Shown: positions 10,948-23,020 of the stretch, piece after piece
Position numbering within the stretch: the stretch's first letter is position 1
How the letters are laid out: each line of letters begins with the position of its first letter
From: Plenodomus lindquistii
Lineage: Eukaryota; Ascomycota; Dothideomycetes; Pleosporales; Leptosphaeriaceae
Length of the DNA stretch: 64,000 nucleotides
Reading direction: 5' to 3'
Assembly (NCBI GenBank): GCA_025504975.1
Contig: JANUWI010000017.1
Location: forward strand, 682,001 to 746,000
Made by a program: the position numbers and the translations under genes
Notes under the pieces: generated by a model
Told to the model about the DNA's origin: nothing
The model's input: only the letters and a program-made list of their open reading frames with translations
Database searches by the model: none

Positions 10948-11872
10948 TCAAGACACAGTCTGTGACGAGCCAGTCGCCTCTGCTGGTGCTGGCTCCTTGC
11001 CCTTGTCAGCCGTCTTCTTCTCGTCATCGCTGTAGAGACCGTGCTCGTAGATGTAGTCGACGACCTTGTCGGGAATGTAGTAACGAATGCTCTTGCCGCG
11101 CTTGCGGAAAAGACGGATCTTGGTGGACGATACGTCGTTCTGGATGAGCTGGGGAATCACACGAATGTTCTCCCTGTATTGTTGCAGGCTGACGAGCGCA
11201 TCATCTGTCACAAGTTAGCGTTGACACCTTCATTGCGCGAATGGAAGTTATACCAATATCTGTGCCGCTGCGCTCGAGAATAAAAGCGCCATAGTGACCC
11301 AAGATCCTGCTCAGATCTTCAGCCGCCCAGAGTCCAGGGGTGCTCATGGTCTGGATCAAATCTGCCCCTGCGAGGAGCGCAACGTGGATCGGTCGCTTCT
11401 CGCCGCCCTCGGGCGCAATACCGCCCATGACGTCGTTCAGCTCGTAGGCAAAGTGGTCCAGGACCTTGACTGTTGGCAAGTACTCCTTGTGCAGGGGCTC
11501 CCAGGGGTCAACGCCAATCCATTTGGAGCTGTCCTGAACGGCGATTCTCGTCATGTTGATGCGGTGTTGTGCGGATGCCAGGCCAGCCTTCTTGTATGCG
11601 TCACCGACGGGACTGAAGAAGCCGCCAATGACTTCGTAGTTGGTCTCGAACTCGCAGTAGTCGGCTGCCTCTTCGAACATGCGCAAGTGGAGGTTGGTGG
11701 GTGGTGAGAAGGAGCCACACGAGACGAGGACAAGCGGCTGCTTGCTGGGGTTGGCGAGGTTCTTCTTGAGCCGTTGGCTGGGGAATTTGTATGCGTCGAG
11801 CGTCATGGCGCTGAGGTCGTCGAGTCCTACGTCGAGCGAGATGTCGCGGGTTGAGTCTGCTGTGGAGGACAT
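10948..11872 (-). CDS. NMA1: nicotinamide-nucleotide adenylyltransferase
   Basis: Two exons on the minus strand, 11254-11872 and 10948-11204, joined across a 49 bp intron (GTATAA donor, GCTAAC branch, GACAG acceptor) in phase 1; 291 aa. The nucleotidyltransferase motif GSFSPPTNLHLRMFE is present near residue 46, with the later SSTKIR and RYYIPDKVVDYI motifs that bind ATP and close the fold. The enzyme makes NAD from NMN (or NaMN) and ATP and is shared by the de novo and salvage routes. I chose the ATG at 11872 (MSSTADSTRD), giving the usual fungal length. A further in-frame ATG at 12070 would add 66 residues rich in Arg, Ser and Pro with almost no acidic residues, resembling a mitochondrial presequence; which start is used cannot be read from sequence. 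Confidence 0.92.
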
Positions 11873-14520
11873 GGTCGCGATGTGAGGGGTGATGGGCGGA
11901 GTGACTGGAGAGCGGAGGGCGAGGGGTAGCCTCTGAGCTGCGGCTCTTCGGCTATTGAGGGAGTGGCTGTAGAGTCTGCCGCGGGGTGTGTGTGGTGGGA
12001 TCGGCGCGGTGTCGTGCGCAACGAGTCTGCAGGGTCGTGTTAATTGCCGGCGGAGGGCGAACGAGGTCATTTGTCTGCAAAAGATGGCTTACGAATGATC
12101 GGGGTCCTCGGGTACAAAGACACTAAAAGACTAGGCTGAAGTTTGAACTGAAGGATAGCGGTGCCGGCGCGACGTTTAGTGAACAAGAGCGACACTGGGA
12201 GTTATGACGCGGGGCAGGCGAATGCCGGATCTGGCCAGGGTCGGGCAGAGTAGAGTCTGGGAAGCTGCGACGGCGGTCTGAAGGCCCAAGTCACAAGTAT
12301 ATAGAAAACCAGCCGCGAGAGTCGGATGAGGGGAATAAAAGGGCAAAAGGAAACCGGGTGAGGGCCATTTTGTAAGCCACCACAAGGCCCGTTGACGCCT
12401 GGAAGCGACCAGAGTCAGATTCCAGGCGGGGCTCTGCTCAGGAAGGATTCACTTCTGCCTGCCGCTCGCGCAATTCTCCGCTAGACCCCGGCGCTAGCCT
12501 GCATGCAATGTTGAAACGTTTTTCGCATCCGAGTATTCGCCAACCTCGTCGTGCACTGCATCCATTTCTTCGCCAAAAGCGCATGCGTGGGGGGTGCGAG
12601 TTTCGGCCCTCATGCTGACCCCACATTTGCACGGCCTTGGGTGCCCCATCTGGTAGCTGCACATCACGCGGCATGCCTATGCTGGACAATTGCGTTAGCT
12701 TTTGCTTTAGCCGGCAGGGTCCGATGCTCGTCTCGATACAATCGTGTAGACATAGTTACGCGATGCTATAAGATGGGCGTTGCACTTCAATACACAAGCA
12801 TACCGTACTCTACACTGTTCTCAAAGCATGCTGTTTGTACATAGTTTACCACTGTCAGCTCTCTGCTGTGGTATAACGCCATTGGATTTGAGGGATTGTA
12901 AGGTGAGTGCCTCAAAAGAAACGAGCTCCTTCGTATGGTCAGAAGAACCTCGTCGTGTACCGATATGCTAGTGGACAAGGGATGCACTCCTACGTTGGCA
13001 AACTTCTTCGTGTTTCAATATTTCAGTAATGGCCTCAGGGAAAAAGGCCTAGGTCACGTGACAAACATCCTTGACGTTTACCTCGAAGCTCTTGCGTACG
13101 TGTCTCTTGCGTACTGATCAGTCTGTGACTATACTGTCGCCATTGCAGTCTTTCACACATGGCCGCAATACTTTGAGGGCATGCTGGCAGATCCCTTCGT
13201 TGTTGACAGAGATATCCAGCCCCTTGCCCTCGAGCAGTTTGTTGGTCTGGGTTGCAATCGCCTCGATGTATTGCCTATAAGTGACATCCAAACTTACTAG
13301 AGCAATGTGACTAGAGTGGTGCTGGAGGAGAGACTCAAGGAGAGGTGCCTTACCTTCGTCGAGCCCCTTGACAGACTGATATGCTCATTCCTGCTAAATG
13401 CTGGCCAAAGCAAAAATGAAGTCATGTGCAAGTGAGTACTTGTTGGCCGTACCGTCAATGATTCCTGAAGTATATGCGTTGTCCTTGGAAGCAGAGACAT
13501 ATCGACCTGAAGTAGTAATTCTTCGACCCAAGTACTGGGTGTTCGAGGAGGATGGCAATGACATGGGATATCTGAACCGGCTTATAGGACGAAATTGAGC
13601 CTTTCAACCGCAATACTCAGCTCAAATCATCAAACATGACCACGTCTATTCATATCTGGCAGATTTGGCTTGTGTTGTTGGAGCCCATGCCCGGTGGTGC
13701 AGGTGGTTATCGGTACCGAGATAGGGCGCGAGGATAGGCGCTGCAGGTTGGCGGCGTCTGGGGGATTAGTCGCACAACAGGGCTGAGGTGCCCAGAGCAT
13801 GTCGACGACCTTGCAGCAAGCCTGGCCCATGGGAAATAAAGGCAAGGCGCGTCCCAGACGTACCTTATGAACGCCGTTGCATATGCAGCAGGAATCGCAA
13901 TGGGACTGCCGGGCTATTGTTTTCGGAGGAGACGGTTGCATCGCACGTCTATCGATAACGTTAGTGAACGGACGCTACTAGTAGTCACGTAATTGGTGGC
14001 TCGACATGGCCATCCACCACGACCACGACTTGATGCATTGATTTCTAGCCATATCGCAGCCCATCACTCGACGAGCCCATCGCCTGCATCCAGCAACACT
14101 CCTTTGCCCGCACCCACGCATTCACCCCCATTCCACCCCCTCGCTGCCCCGCTGCAGGGCGCCCGTGTTTGCAGGTTTCCCACGGCCACTCGCTTGAGCA
14201 CACGCCCATGGCGCGGCCTTGATGGCATCAGGTCTTCGTGAAAGCCGTCCCGAACACCAGCGCGACAGGTACGATCACTTCTTCTCCGCCCGTCTCTGAG
14301 TGCCGGCAGCTCCACCGCCCCCCGCCACGCTGGTGCCTCAACCCACCACCGCGCCTGCTGCTGTGCTGCTATTGCTGCTGCTGCTGCTCGCCCGCGTCTC
14401 TCTCCACTCCTGCTCTTGCTTTACGCTGCTCGACCGGCCCAGTGCTGCGACCACGCTCCAGGGCCACAGTCTGCGCCACCCGTCGCTTTTGCAGTAGCCT
14501 CTCCTCACACTCAGATTCTC
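11873..14520. other. long divergent intergenic region between NMA1 and UFD4
   Basis: About 2.6 kb upstream of two divergent genes. The first and last few hundred bases should hold their promoters; the stretch before the UFD4 ATG is C/T-rich (about 14240-14515). The middle contains one recognisable gene relic (13190-13363, minus strand). On the plus strand, 13398-13598 is open for 66 codons without a known family. Confidence 0.5.
13190..13363 (-). pseudogene. short-chain dehydrogenase fragment
   Basis: Read on the minus strand, about 58 codons give a Rossmann-fold SDR segment: LLESLLQHHSSHIALVSLDV, then a helix, then LLEGKGLDISVNNEGI. LDV followed some 30 residues later by LDxxVNNAG is the usual order in SDR proteins, and the NNAG motif here has become NNEG. 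No TGxxxGIG cofactor motif is found upstream and no YxxxK active site downstream; the frame runs only to a stop at 13118-13120. I read it as a decayed remnant. It could also be chance similarity over a short stretch. Confidence 0.45.
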
Positions 14521-17500
14521 ATGTCGTCCAGAGTCACCCGCTCGTCTGCGAGGCGATCTGCAGGCGCTGCCGCCAACAGCGAAAACCCACCTGCACCACC
14601 GCCCCCCGCTCCCCAAGCATCCCTCCCGCCGCCCACCGCCTCCTCCCGCAAGCGCAAGGCCGCCACACGCGACTCCAGCCCCGAGCAGCTAGGGGACTCA
14701 GCCCCCAAGTCTGCCCGCGCCTCTCGAGCTAAGCGCCCCAAGGCCGACCCAAAGGACTCGCCTGCCCCAGCCTCAGGTCGCTCCAAGAAGGCCACTTCCA
14801 AAGCAAAGGGCAAAGGCAAAGCCGCCATGTCATCCGCCGGGTCTGTACCGTCTGCTTCTTTGGAGACCGCCCCACTGACTCGCAACAGCCCCCCATCAGA
14901 CCCCGTTGACGAAAAGCCGACCCCTTCTTCGTCTAGACGCTCCAAAAGCGGCCGCAAGAGCGATGGCCAGTCTGACAGCTCCCGCCGACAGCCCAAGTCG
15001 CCCATTCCAGACACCGACGCCAACCCCTTCCTTTCCTCCACATCTCGCCGAAGTTCGCGCAAGTCGAACAAAGCAGCCGACGAAGACAGCGGCATGGCAG
15101 ATGCCTTTGGGGACAAGCCAGAGGGCGAGGCTCGACAATCTGGCGAGGATCAGACTAGTGATGACGAGAATGGCGATGGACCGGGCGGCCGATACGATGA
15201 AGACGAAGACGACGACGACGACGATGTCTTCACGAATGGATTCCTCGGTCGCAACTCGGCTGGCCTTTCAGCACTTCGCCAGCTCTCAGGCTTGATGAAT
15301 AACAGCACTACACAACGACTGCGAGGCATTCTGGAGCAATTGCGGTCAGATGACGAAACAATACAGATGATTGCTCTGCAAGAGCTCTCGGAAGTACTGC
15401 TCATCTCGACCGAGGACAATTTGGCAGGTCATTTCTCGCCTGACGCCTATGTCAAGGAGCTGGTCAGGCTCATGCAACCGCCAGCCCCAAGCGACGACCC
15501 ATTCACCGTAACGCCAGAGCCAAACCCAGAGACGATGCTGTTGGCCTGCCGCTGTCTGGCGAATCTTATGGAGGCGCTGCCTCAAGCGACAGCCAACGTG
15601 GTTTACGGGCACGCCGTGCCAGTCCTCTGCGCCAACCTGCTCAACATCCAATTCATAGATCTGGCGGAGCAGTGTCTGAGCACCCTGGAGAAGATCTCAG
15701 TCGAGTTTCCATCCGTCATTGTGCGAGAGGGTGGCCTCTCAGCATGCCTGAATTACCTCGATTTCTTTGCTACAAGCACACAGCGAACGGCAGTCACGAC
15801 GGCGGCGAATTGCTGTCGTAACATTCCAGACGACTCATTTTCAGTCGTTCGCGATGCAATGGGGACACTCGAGGGCATTCTGAACAACAATGATCAGAAG
15901 GTGCTAGAGCAGGGTTGCATTTGTGTATCGCGTATCGTACAGAGCTTCAAGCAACAAGGAGACAAATTGGAGCAGCTAGTCAGCCCTGGTCTGCTTCAGG
16001 CGATCCTGCGACTGCTGCTCCCCGGTAGCACTAATCTCATCGGATCCAACATTCACACCATGTTCCTCCAAGTCCTCGCATACACTGCCAAGGCTAGCCC
16101 ACGCCTATCAGCTGAGCTGTTGAAGATGAACGTAGTCGATACGCTGTACCAAATTCTGACTGGTGTCTCGCCTCCCAGTGGAACCGAAGACGTTGCGGCC
16201 AAGATCGACTCTGTAGTCATCATGCAAGCACTGATCCATCGTCCCAAGGACCAGATCTTTGAGACCCTCAACGTCATCTGCGAGCTTTTGCCTGACGTAC
16301 CTCGTGAAGGCTTGATGTATCTCGATGACCTTGTCGATGCTGGATACCCAGGTAACGATGCAGCGCCTCTTTCTTTACAGAACAAGCCATCTGCCAATCA
16401 GAAACGTTTGGAGATGCTTGAAGGTTGCAAGCCTGAAGTTAAGCGCTTCGCTCTTATTCTATTTCCAACCCTCACAGACGCGTACTCAAGTACTGTCAAT
16501 CTCAGCGTCCGACAAAAGGTTCTCACTGCACATTTGAAGATGCTGTCCAATCTCGACACAGACATCTTGGAAGAAGCCTTGCGACCTGTTCCGTACGCAT
16601 CCCACCTCGCGTCAATCTTCACTCAGCAGGATCATCCGTCGCTAGTTACCTACGCGTTGCAAGCCGCCGAATTGCTCCTCAAGCGACTAGACTCAATCTA
16701 CCGATATCAATTCTACCGTGAGGGTGTCATATCTGAGATCTCACAACTAGCGAACCGCCCTTGCAAGACCTTGGATGTTCGGCCAAAGGACTCAAAGGCC
16801 ACAGTGGAAGCTGAGGTCGGAGCGGATTCTGGCGCTAGTACAACGTCCTCAACAAACGCAGAGCTTGAGCAAGACATTGTTGTTGAAGATGTGGACATGA
16901 ACTCAGACGACGATGAAGATGACGGCGAAGATGATCATGAAGATGAGCACAATGAGACAAATGATGACCGTGACGAAGACGAAGACTCTGATTCATCTTC
17001 TTCGTCCGATCGTCAAGAGCCTACACCAGTTCCGAATGTCCAGGATATCATCACCCTAAGGGCGAAGAAATTTGTTGAAGCTCACGAGAAGACCAGTGAC
17101 AAGCTAGTCCGAGACAAGGCCTCTGCTGTGTTGCAAGATCTGAAAACACTGGCTAGCGAGATACGATCCTGTGTTCTCGATGGAGGTTCTGGCAATTGCA
17201 AGGAGCTCTTTACACGTCTAGCATCCTACTTCGAGGGTGATGCTTTGGAGAGCATCACCAGCTACGAACTGAAGTCTTCTAAGATCGTGGATGTCCTCCT
17301 CGAGATTTTCACAGCAACTTCCGTCAAAGGTCCTGATCCTCGGTCGGTCTTCTTGGAGACATTCATGGGTGGTAACACCAAGACGTCAACTACTGCTGCC
17401 CCATCTACACCACTGAGTGTCCTGGTACACACTCTACAGGACCTCCTTAGCCGCTCTGAGCATTTCGATGTCATCACAGTCCATCAGCATGCCTACGACA

Positions 17501-20228
17501 GCCGAGGCAGTGCCACCTCCATGCTAGCGAAGCAGCTGAGACTGAAGCTCATGGCCGATGACGACTCGGGTATACCCAAGGCGTACAGGCAAATCATGGT
17601 TTCCATCCATGCAATTGCCACCTTCAAGGCGTTGGACGATTATCTTCGTCCGCGCATCAGTATCGCAGAACAGCGACCGCGCAGCACCAAGTCGCGAGAC
17701 CAATTCGCACAGTATGCCCAGGCTATGGCGGAAGGGCGCGCACCGCCTCCACCACATACTCCATCAGAGTCACGGACTTCCAAGAAGTCTTCAAAGTCAA
17801 AGACACCCCCGTCTGATCCCTCGCAACCTGGGCCAAGCTCAGCTACAGGAGAGAAAACACGTCGTTCCAGTAGACGGCAGCAAGCGCAATTACCTCCACC
17901 ACCGCCACCGCCCCCTGCAATGCCACGTTCTGACAGCAGCCACGACCCGGTAGAGTGCGCTGATGAGGAACGTCTGACCGATCAAGACTCCATGGATGAC
18001 GAGAGTGCGCTCAATGCGATCGTCGACGATTTGGAAGATGATCTTGATGATGATCTGCCCGATCCCTCGGCAGTCAGTGTTGAGGTTGCATCGACAGGTC
18101 AAGCCACGGCGCGTGAAGAAGACGGAACACGAGTTGCAACTCCCGTGCAGAGCGCTGCAGCTACAAAGCCACCGTCGGAGACCCGCACACCCACTTCTCG
18201 CTTAGCAGCATTGCTCCAGAGCTCGGCTATGCGCCAGAGCCTCGGTGGTGCTGCAAGTGCACTCTCATATGCAGCGGCAGTTCAGTCGATTCCACAAGAC
18301 TGGCACATCCAATTCAGCGTCAATGATCAACCGCTCACAAACGAGACGACCATCTACCGCGCTGTGCATTTCAGTCAAGCGCAAGGCGCAGAAGTGTCGA
18401 GTCGTACTGTTTGGGGTAACACTCACACTATCAAGTTCAAGCGTGTTCAAGGTCCCCCGCCTGCGGAGTCCAGTTCATTGACCCCGCCTCCCGATTCGAA
18501 GGCTGATGCTTTGGGCATGCCGGCATCATTGAACCAGCATCCGGTCACATCTGGAATCCTTCGCCTGTTGAGCATCCTGCATAGCCTGAACGCAAATCTC
18601 GACGACATCGTGGTGGACAAGAAGGAGCAAGTGAAGCTAAATGCAGAGCCGCTGTCACAGTTCGTGAACACCAAGCTGACAGCCAAGCTTAATCGCCAAC
18701 TGGAGGAGCCTCTCATCGTGGCTAGTAACTGTCTTCCCAGCTGGAGCGAGGATCTGGCTCGCTTCTACCCGTTCCTGTTCCCATTTGAGACACGCCACCT
18801 CTTCTTGCAATCAACGTCTTTCGGTTATTCTCGATCCATGACACGCTGGCAAAATGCACAGCCTACGAGCGACTCCAGACATGATAGACATCGCGACGAA
18901 CGCCCGTTCCTAGGCAGACTCCAGCGTCAGAAAGTTCGCATCTCGCGAGCTCGAATCTTGGAATCTGCGATGAAGGTCATGCAGTTGTACGGCCATTCCG
19001 CTAGCGTTCTGGAGGTTGAATACTTCGAGGAGGTTGGTACCGGTCTGGGCCCAACCCTTGAGTTCTACTCCACTGTATCGAAGGAGTTCTCGAAGAAGAA
19101 GCTAAAGCTTTGGCGAGAAAATGAGTCGAGTAGCACAGACGAATATGCTTTCGGCAAGCGCGGTCTGTACCCTGCTCCCATGAGCGCTGAAGAGGCCAAT
19201 GGTGAGAACGGCGAGAAGCGACTGGAATTGTTTAAGGTGCTCGGAAAATTTGTCGCTCGATCAATGTTGGACTCACGCATCATCGATGTCTCGTTCAACC
19301 CTACGTTCTTCCGCATCGGCGATGGTAGCGATACGGCAGTCGTGCCATCTCTTGGCGCAATCAAGACTGTCGACAATGATCTGGCCAACTCGCTTCTTTT
19401 GCTCAAGCAGTTTGCCGACGCAAAGAACCGTGTCGTCGACGACAACACTTTGTCGCCTGCGCAGAAGAATGAGGCACTGCAGAGCATTACGATTCAGGAT
19501 TGTCGTGTTGAGGACCTGGCCTTGGACTTTACTCTCCCCGGCTATAATTCCATCGAGCTCATTGCGAACGGTTCAAACACGAGCGTCACCATCCACAACG
19601 TCGACATGTATGTCGACAAGGTGCTCGACTTTACGCTTGGCTCTGGAGTTCAGCGCCAGGCTGATGCTTTCCGAGCTGGCTTCACAGAAGTATTTCCCTA
19701 CTCCGCACTGAAGGCCTTTACTCCAGATGAGCTCGTTATGCTCTTCGGTAGGACCGATGAGGACTGGTCGCTTGAAAGTAAGTTGTGCAGCAGCAGTTGG
19801 TATAACATTTGCTAACATACTTCTAGCTCTAATGGACTCCATCAAGGCCGATCATGGCTACAACCTCGACAGCAAGAGCGTTCGCAACCTTCTCCAGACG
19901 ATGAGCGAGTTCGATGCACAAGAGCGACGTGACTTCCTACAGTTCATCACCGGCAGCCCCAAGCTTCCCATTGGTGGTACGTTCTACGTACACTTGAGAA
20001 GCTTTTGAAATTTTACTAATAAATTCTACAGGTTTCAAGGCACTCACACCCATGTTCACAGTTGTATGCAAACCCAGCGAGCCACCGTATACATCGGACG
20101 ACTATCTGCCTTCAGTCATGACCTGTGTCAACTATCTCAAGATGCCCGACTACAGCACCGTCGACATCCTCCGGCAGAAGCTCAGCGTAGCTATTCGTGA
20201 AGGACAGGGCGCATTTCATCTTTCGTAG
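14521..20228 (+). CDS. UFD4: HECT-type E3 ubiquitin ligase (Ufd4/TRIP12 family)
   Basis: Three exons, 14521-19777, 19827-19976 and 20032-20228, with 49 and 55 bp introns (GTAAGT and GTACGT donors, GCTAAC and TACTAAT branch sites); 1867 aa. The ATG at 14521 begins MSSRVTRSSARRS. Residues ~1-240 are a basic, Ser/Pro-rich disordered region ending in an acidic run. Armadillo-like helical repeats follow (about 250-720, starting near LSGLMNNS). Next come a second long acidic segment near residue 800-830, a Pro run near 1125, and the HECT domain over roughly the last 400 residues. The catalytic Cys is in LPSVMTCVNYLKMPDYS (codon 20124-20126, about residue 1834), and the protein ends GQGAFHLS as HECT ligases do. 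The family ubiquitinates N-degron and ubiquitin-fusion substrates; the exact targets here are inferred. Confidence 0.95.
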
Positions 20229-20772
20229 TTTAGCACCGTCTACTCACAGTCAAAGTGGTGGCCCCAGCACAAGGCTTACAATCAAAGCACCTAGTCCTCA
20301 ATCGCAGCAAGTTTGAAAAACGGCATTTCTATCCCATGTACTTCCCCTCTCATTTTGTTTCCCCCCAACACGGGATTTACAACGCACTCATGAATTAGTC
20401 TCGGAGGAATGGAAACGGGAAACAGAACAGCTTAGTATGCATTTGCATGGGCGTGTTTTCAGTTGAAGGGGCGTTTTGAAGGTTCGCAGCATTCTCATGG
20501 GGTTTTTTTAAAACTCATGTGTACGGCAGCACAGGACAGATTTTAGAAATCAGACTCACGTTATGGTATGATTCGCTCCCTTGCCACTATTTTATATCAG
20601 TGTGACTGTGGGGTATTTGGTAAAGAATGGATTCTACATCCATATCTCCTCGAACTCATCTCCCGCGTCTCTGACAAAAAAAAAAGCCAAAAAAGGCATA
20701 CACATCTAATCATCAACCCCCCTCCCTCCCCTCCTTCCCTTCATCACCCCTCTCAATAAATCTCACCTACCA
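20229..20772. other. intergenic between convergent genes
   Basis: 3' flanks of UFD4 (+) and the unknown minus-strand gene. It has A and T runs and a pyrimidine-rich stretch near 20705-20790. No gene is seen. Confidence 0.6.
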
Positions 20773-22092
20773 CTACCACCCCCCCACCCTCCCCCTCGCC
20801 CTCTCAACCCTCCGACTAGCCTCCAAGAACCTAACCCTACACCCCTCAACCACACGCTCCGCATTGCTTAATTCCATCCTTCTCACGTTAAATTCGTGGG
20901 TTGCGCGTTGTGCGGCTTCGATGGCGCGGGCGTGGGCGGTTAGGGCGGGTGGAGTGGCGTATGTTGATGTGCTGAATATTGAGGATGGGTTCGGGGGGAG
21001 GTGTTGTTGGAAAGAGGGGGGGATGGGGTGTTGGAAAGAGGAGGAGGAGGGACGACGCTGGGGATGAGGAAAGGTGAGGGGGTTTGAATTTGGATTTGGA
21101 TTTTGGGGGTTTGCGGGGTTTGGGAGGGGGAAAGTGGTGGTGGTGGTGGAGGGGCGGCGGTGTTGGGGGCGCATGAGGGAGGGTTGGAGGGGAGGGGGAC
21201 GGGGGTGCGTGTCGCCTAGTGGGATGATGGGGAGTGTCGGCGTGACAATATCGGTTGTTTGGATAGGCGGGAGATGTATAATCCTCTTTGTTGTTTTTGG
21301 CGTGAGGAGCGGGTGAATTATCGGGGACCCAGGAGAAAGAGACACGGTGTGATTGAGACGGCGCTCTGGTGTTTCAAACTCGCTAGATGGTGGACTCGGG
21401 ATCTGGAAACTCTTTGGTGTACCTATTCGTTTGGTACTACGCCCTTCCCTATCCTCCTCTTCTTCATCTTCCTCCCCTACCTCAATGACCCGACTCAAAT
21501 GCCTCCCCCGCTGTCTCGCCCGCTCAGCAGCTTCCTCATCGCGGATAGAATATTTCCTCTTCCCACTCGTAGATGAGCCTTCCATTTCGCGCCCCCGGCT
21601 CATGCGCCGCACACTCTCGATTGCCTTGTCTACATCGCAGACTTCGAGCGTGGCGTAGATGCCATTGCTGTTCCCTTTGTAGCTTGCCTCGCGGATGCGG
21701 GCGGAGAAGTATGTGCATAGGAGACTGTGTGCGCGATCGCGTTGGCCGACTGTGAGTTTAGAAAGCGTGATGATTGCATCGCGGAGGGGGTCTGTCCAGG
21801 GGAATGGTGCGGTGAGGGTTTGGAGGGTGCTGGTGGTGGTACTGCTATTGATGTTTGTGGATGATAAGGTGTTGGAAGCTGGACAAAGAGATGTAGGTAG
21901 GATGGCTGAAATGTTGAGGTTGGGGATTTGCCAGTTTTCCAGGATTTCGAGAAAGTCTACGGGGAGAGGGGTGGGTGTTTGAGGGGTCTTGGGGAATAAG
22001 GGGGTGAGTGGTGGGAGGAGGGCGGATAGTGGGGGGAGGGTATCCATTATTGAAGGTGTTAGGGATAGGGAGGGTGGTTCTGGTGATGCCAT
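20773..22092 (-). CDS. unknown fungal protein, Pro/Ser-rich with C-terminal coiled coil
   Basis: Single exon, 439 aa from the ATG at 22092 (MASPEPPSLSL); the frame is open further upstream to 22188, but the composition changes there. The N-terminal ~60 residues are Pro/Leu-rich. A compact segment at about residues 120-190 (LSKLTVGQRDRAHSLLCTYF through the DVDKAIESVRRM helix) looks folded. It is followed by a basic/acidic linker with an Asp/Glu run, a Pro/Thr/Ser-rich low-complexity region, and a C-terminal Arg/Ala/Glu helix likely to form a coiled coil. I recognise no domain family and assign no function. Continuous frame over 1.3 kb and normal start support a real gene. Confidence 0.65.
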   Translation of the reverse strand: MASPEPPSLSLTPSIMDTLPPLSALLPPLTPLFPKTPQTPTPLPVDFLEILENWQIPNLNISAILPTSLCPASNTLSSTNINSSTTTSTLQTLTAPFPWTDPLRDAIITLSKLTVGQRDRAHSLLCTYFSARIREASYKGNSNGIYATLEVCDVDKAIESVRRMSRGREMEGSSTSGKRKYSIRDEEAAERARQRGRHLSRVIEVGEEDEEEEDREGRSTKRIGTPKSFQIPSPPSSEFETPERRLNHTVSLSPGSPIIHPLLTPKTTKRIIHLPPIQTTDIVTPTLPIIPLGDTHPRPPPLQPSLMRPQHRRPSTTTTTFPLPNPANPQNPNPNSNPLTFPHPQRRPSSSSFQHPIPPSFQQHLPPNPSSIFSTSTYATPPALTAHARAIEAAQRATHEFNVRRMELSNAERVVEGCRVRFLEASRRVERARGRVGGW

Positions 22093-23020
22093 TGTCGCAG
22101 CGCAAGAGTGATCCTCTCCTCTCTCTAGACTTCTTTTCCTGATAGTTGTACAATCAACGTGCGTCAGCAAAGGGAGAATTCTAAACACGCGGGAATCGAA
22201 CGAGGGAATAAGAGATGAAGATCAGACGCCCTTTTTGGATGGATTGGCCGGGGAGTAGGCTGTGTGGTGGTTCTGTAATGGGGACGTGTCACAAGACAAA
22301 GCGGATTCGGGCGGACAAAGGTGCAGATGGTGGCTGACGCCTTCTTGAGATCCGTGGCGCGGGAACTAGCGCTTGTTTGATTGTAGGCTTTGTCGGATGG
22401 TATTTACGGTTCCTTGTGTTACCGGGCATTAGTCAAGGACGTTGTGAGGAGGACTTGGGAAGACGAGATGAATATGTGAGTCCAATCGACCAATCACACT
22501 GCTGTGGATTGTCGCCCATCATTGAAAATCTTTACGACGTTCTTGAATCTGTTTGAGAAGTGACTGCGTGATTGTTCAGTAGTCTTGGGTTGGTCGAGGC
22601 AAGTGAGCCAAAGTGAAATGGATGCAAAAATACAGACTACTCACTGAACCCGCCAATATGACTATCAAAGAGGAGTTAATTTGTCTAATTTATCATAGAG
22701 AGCTTCTCCCGGTCCAATAAGGTCCTAGACTCAGATGCAAGAGCTGCCGTAGCTGCGAGAAATAGTATCGTGTTCAAATCGTCAAGGCGTTTTCGGGAGC
22801 AGAGAACAGCAACGATTCTGATTACAGATACTGGTCCTTTGGCTGCGATAAAATTCATTAAGTTTTAGGGTTGTGTAGCGATGGTGTAGACCCGTGCCAA
22901 TACCGTTTCCCGTACCCAATGCGCAAAGCTTTCCCGTCCAATTGCCCTATTCCTATGTCCTCGTCAAGACTCCATGTTCCCCGACGTTCTTGTCTTGCTC
23001 GCGACTCGGTAGAATCACAC
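22093..23020. other. intergenic, no gene supported
   Basis: About 0.9 kb between two minus-strand genes. Near 22187-22200 the minus strand contains GTTCGATTCCCGC, like a tRNA T-loop, but the flanking bases do not form a T-stem. Nothing else is recognised. Confidence 0.55.

Noticed and set aside
22187..22200. tRNA T-loop-like GTTCGATTCCCGC on the minus strand
   Set aside because: The bases on the two sides do not pair into a T-stem, and no acceptor or anticodon stem can be drawn around it.
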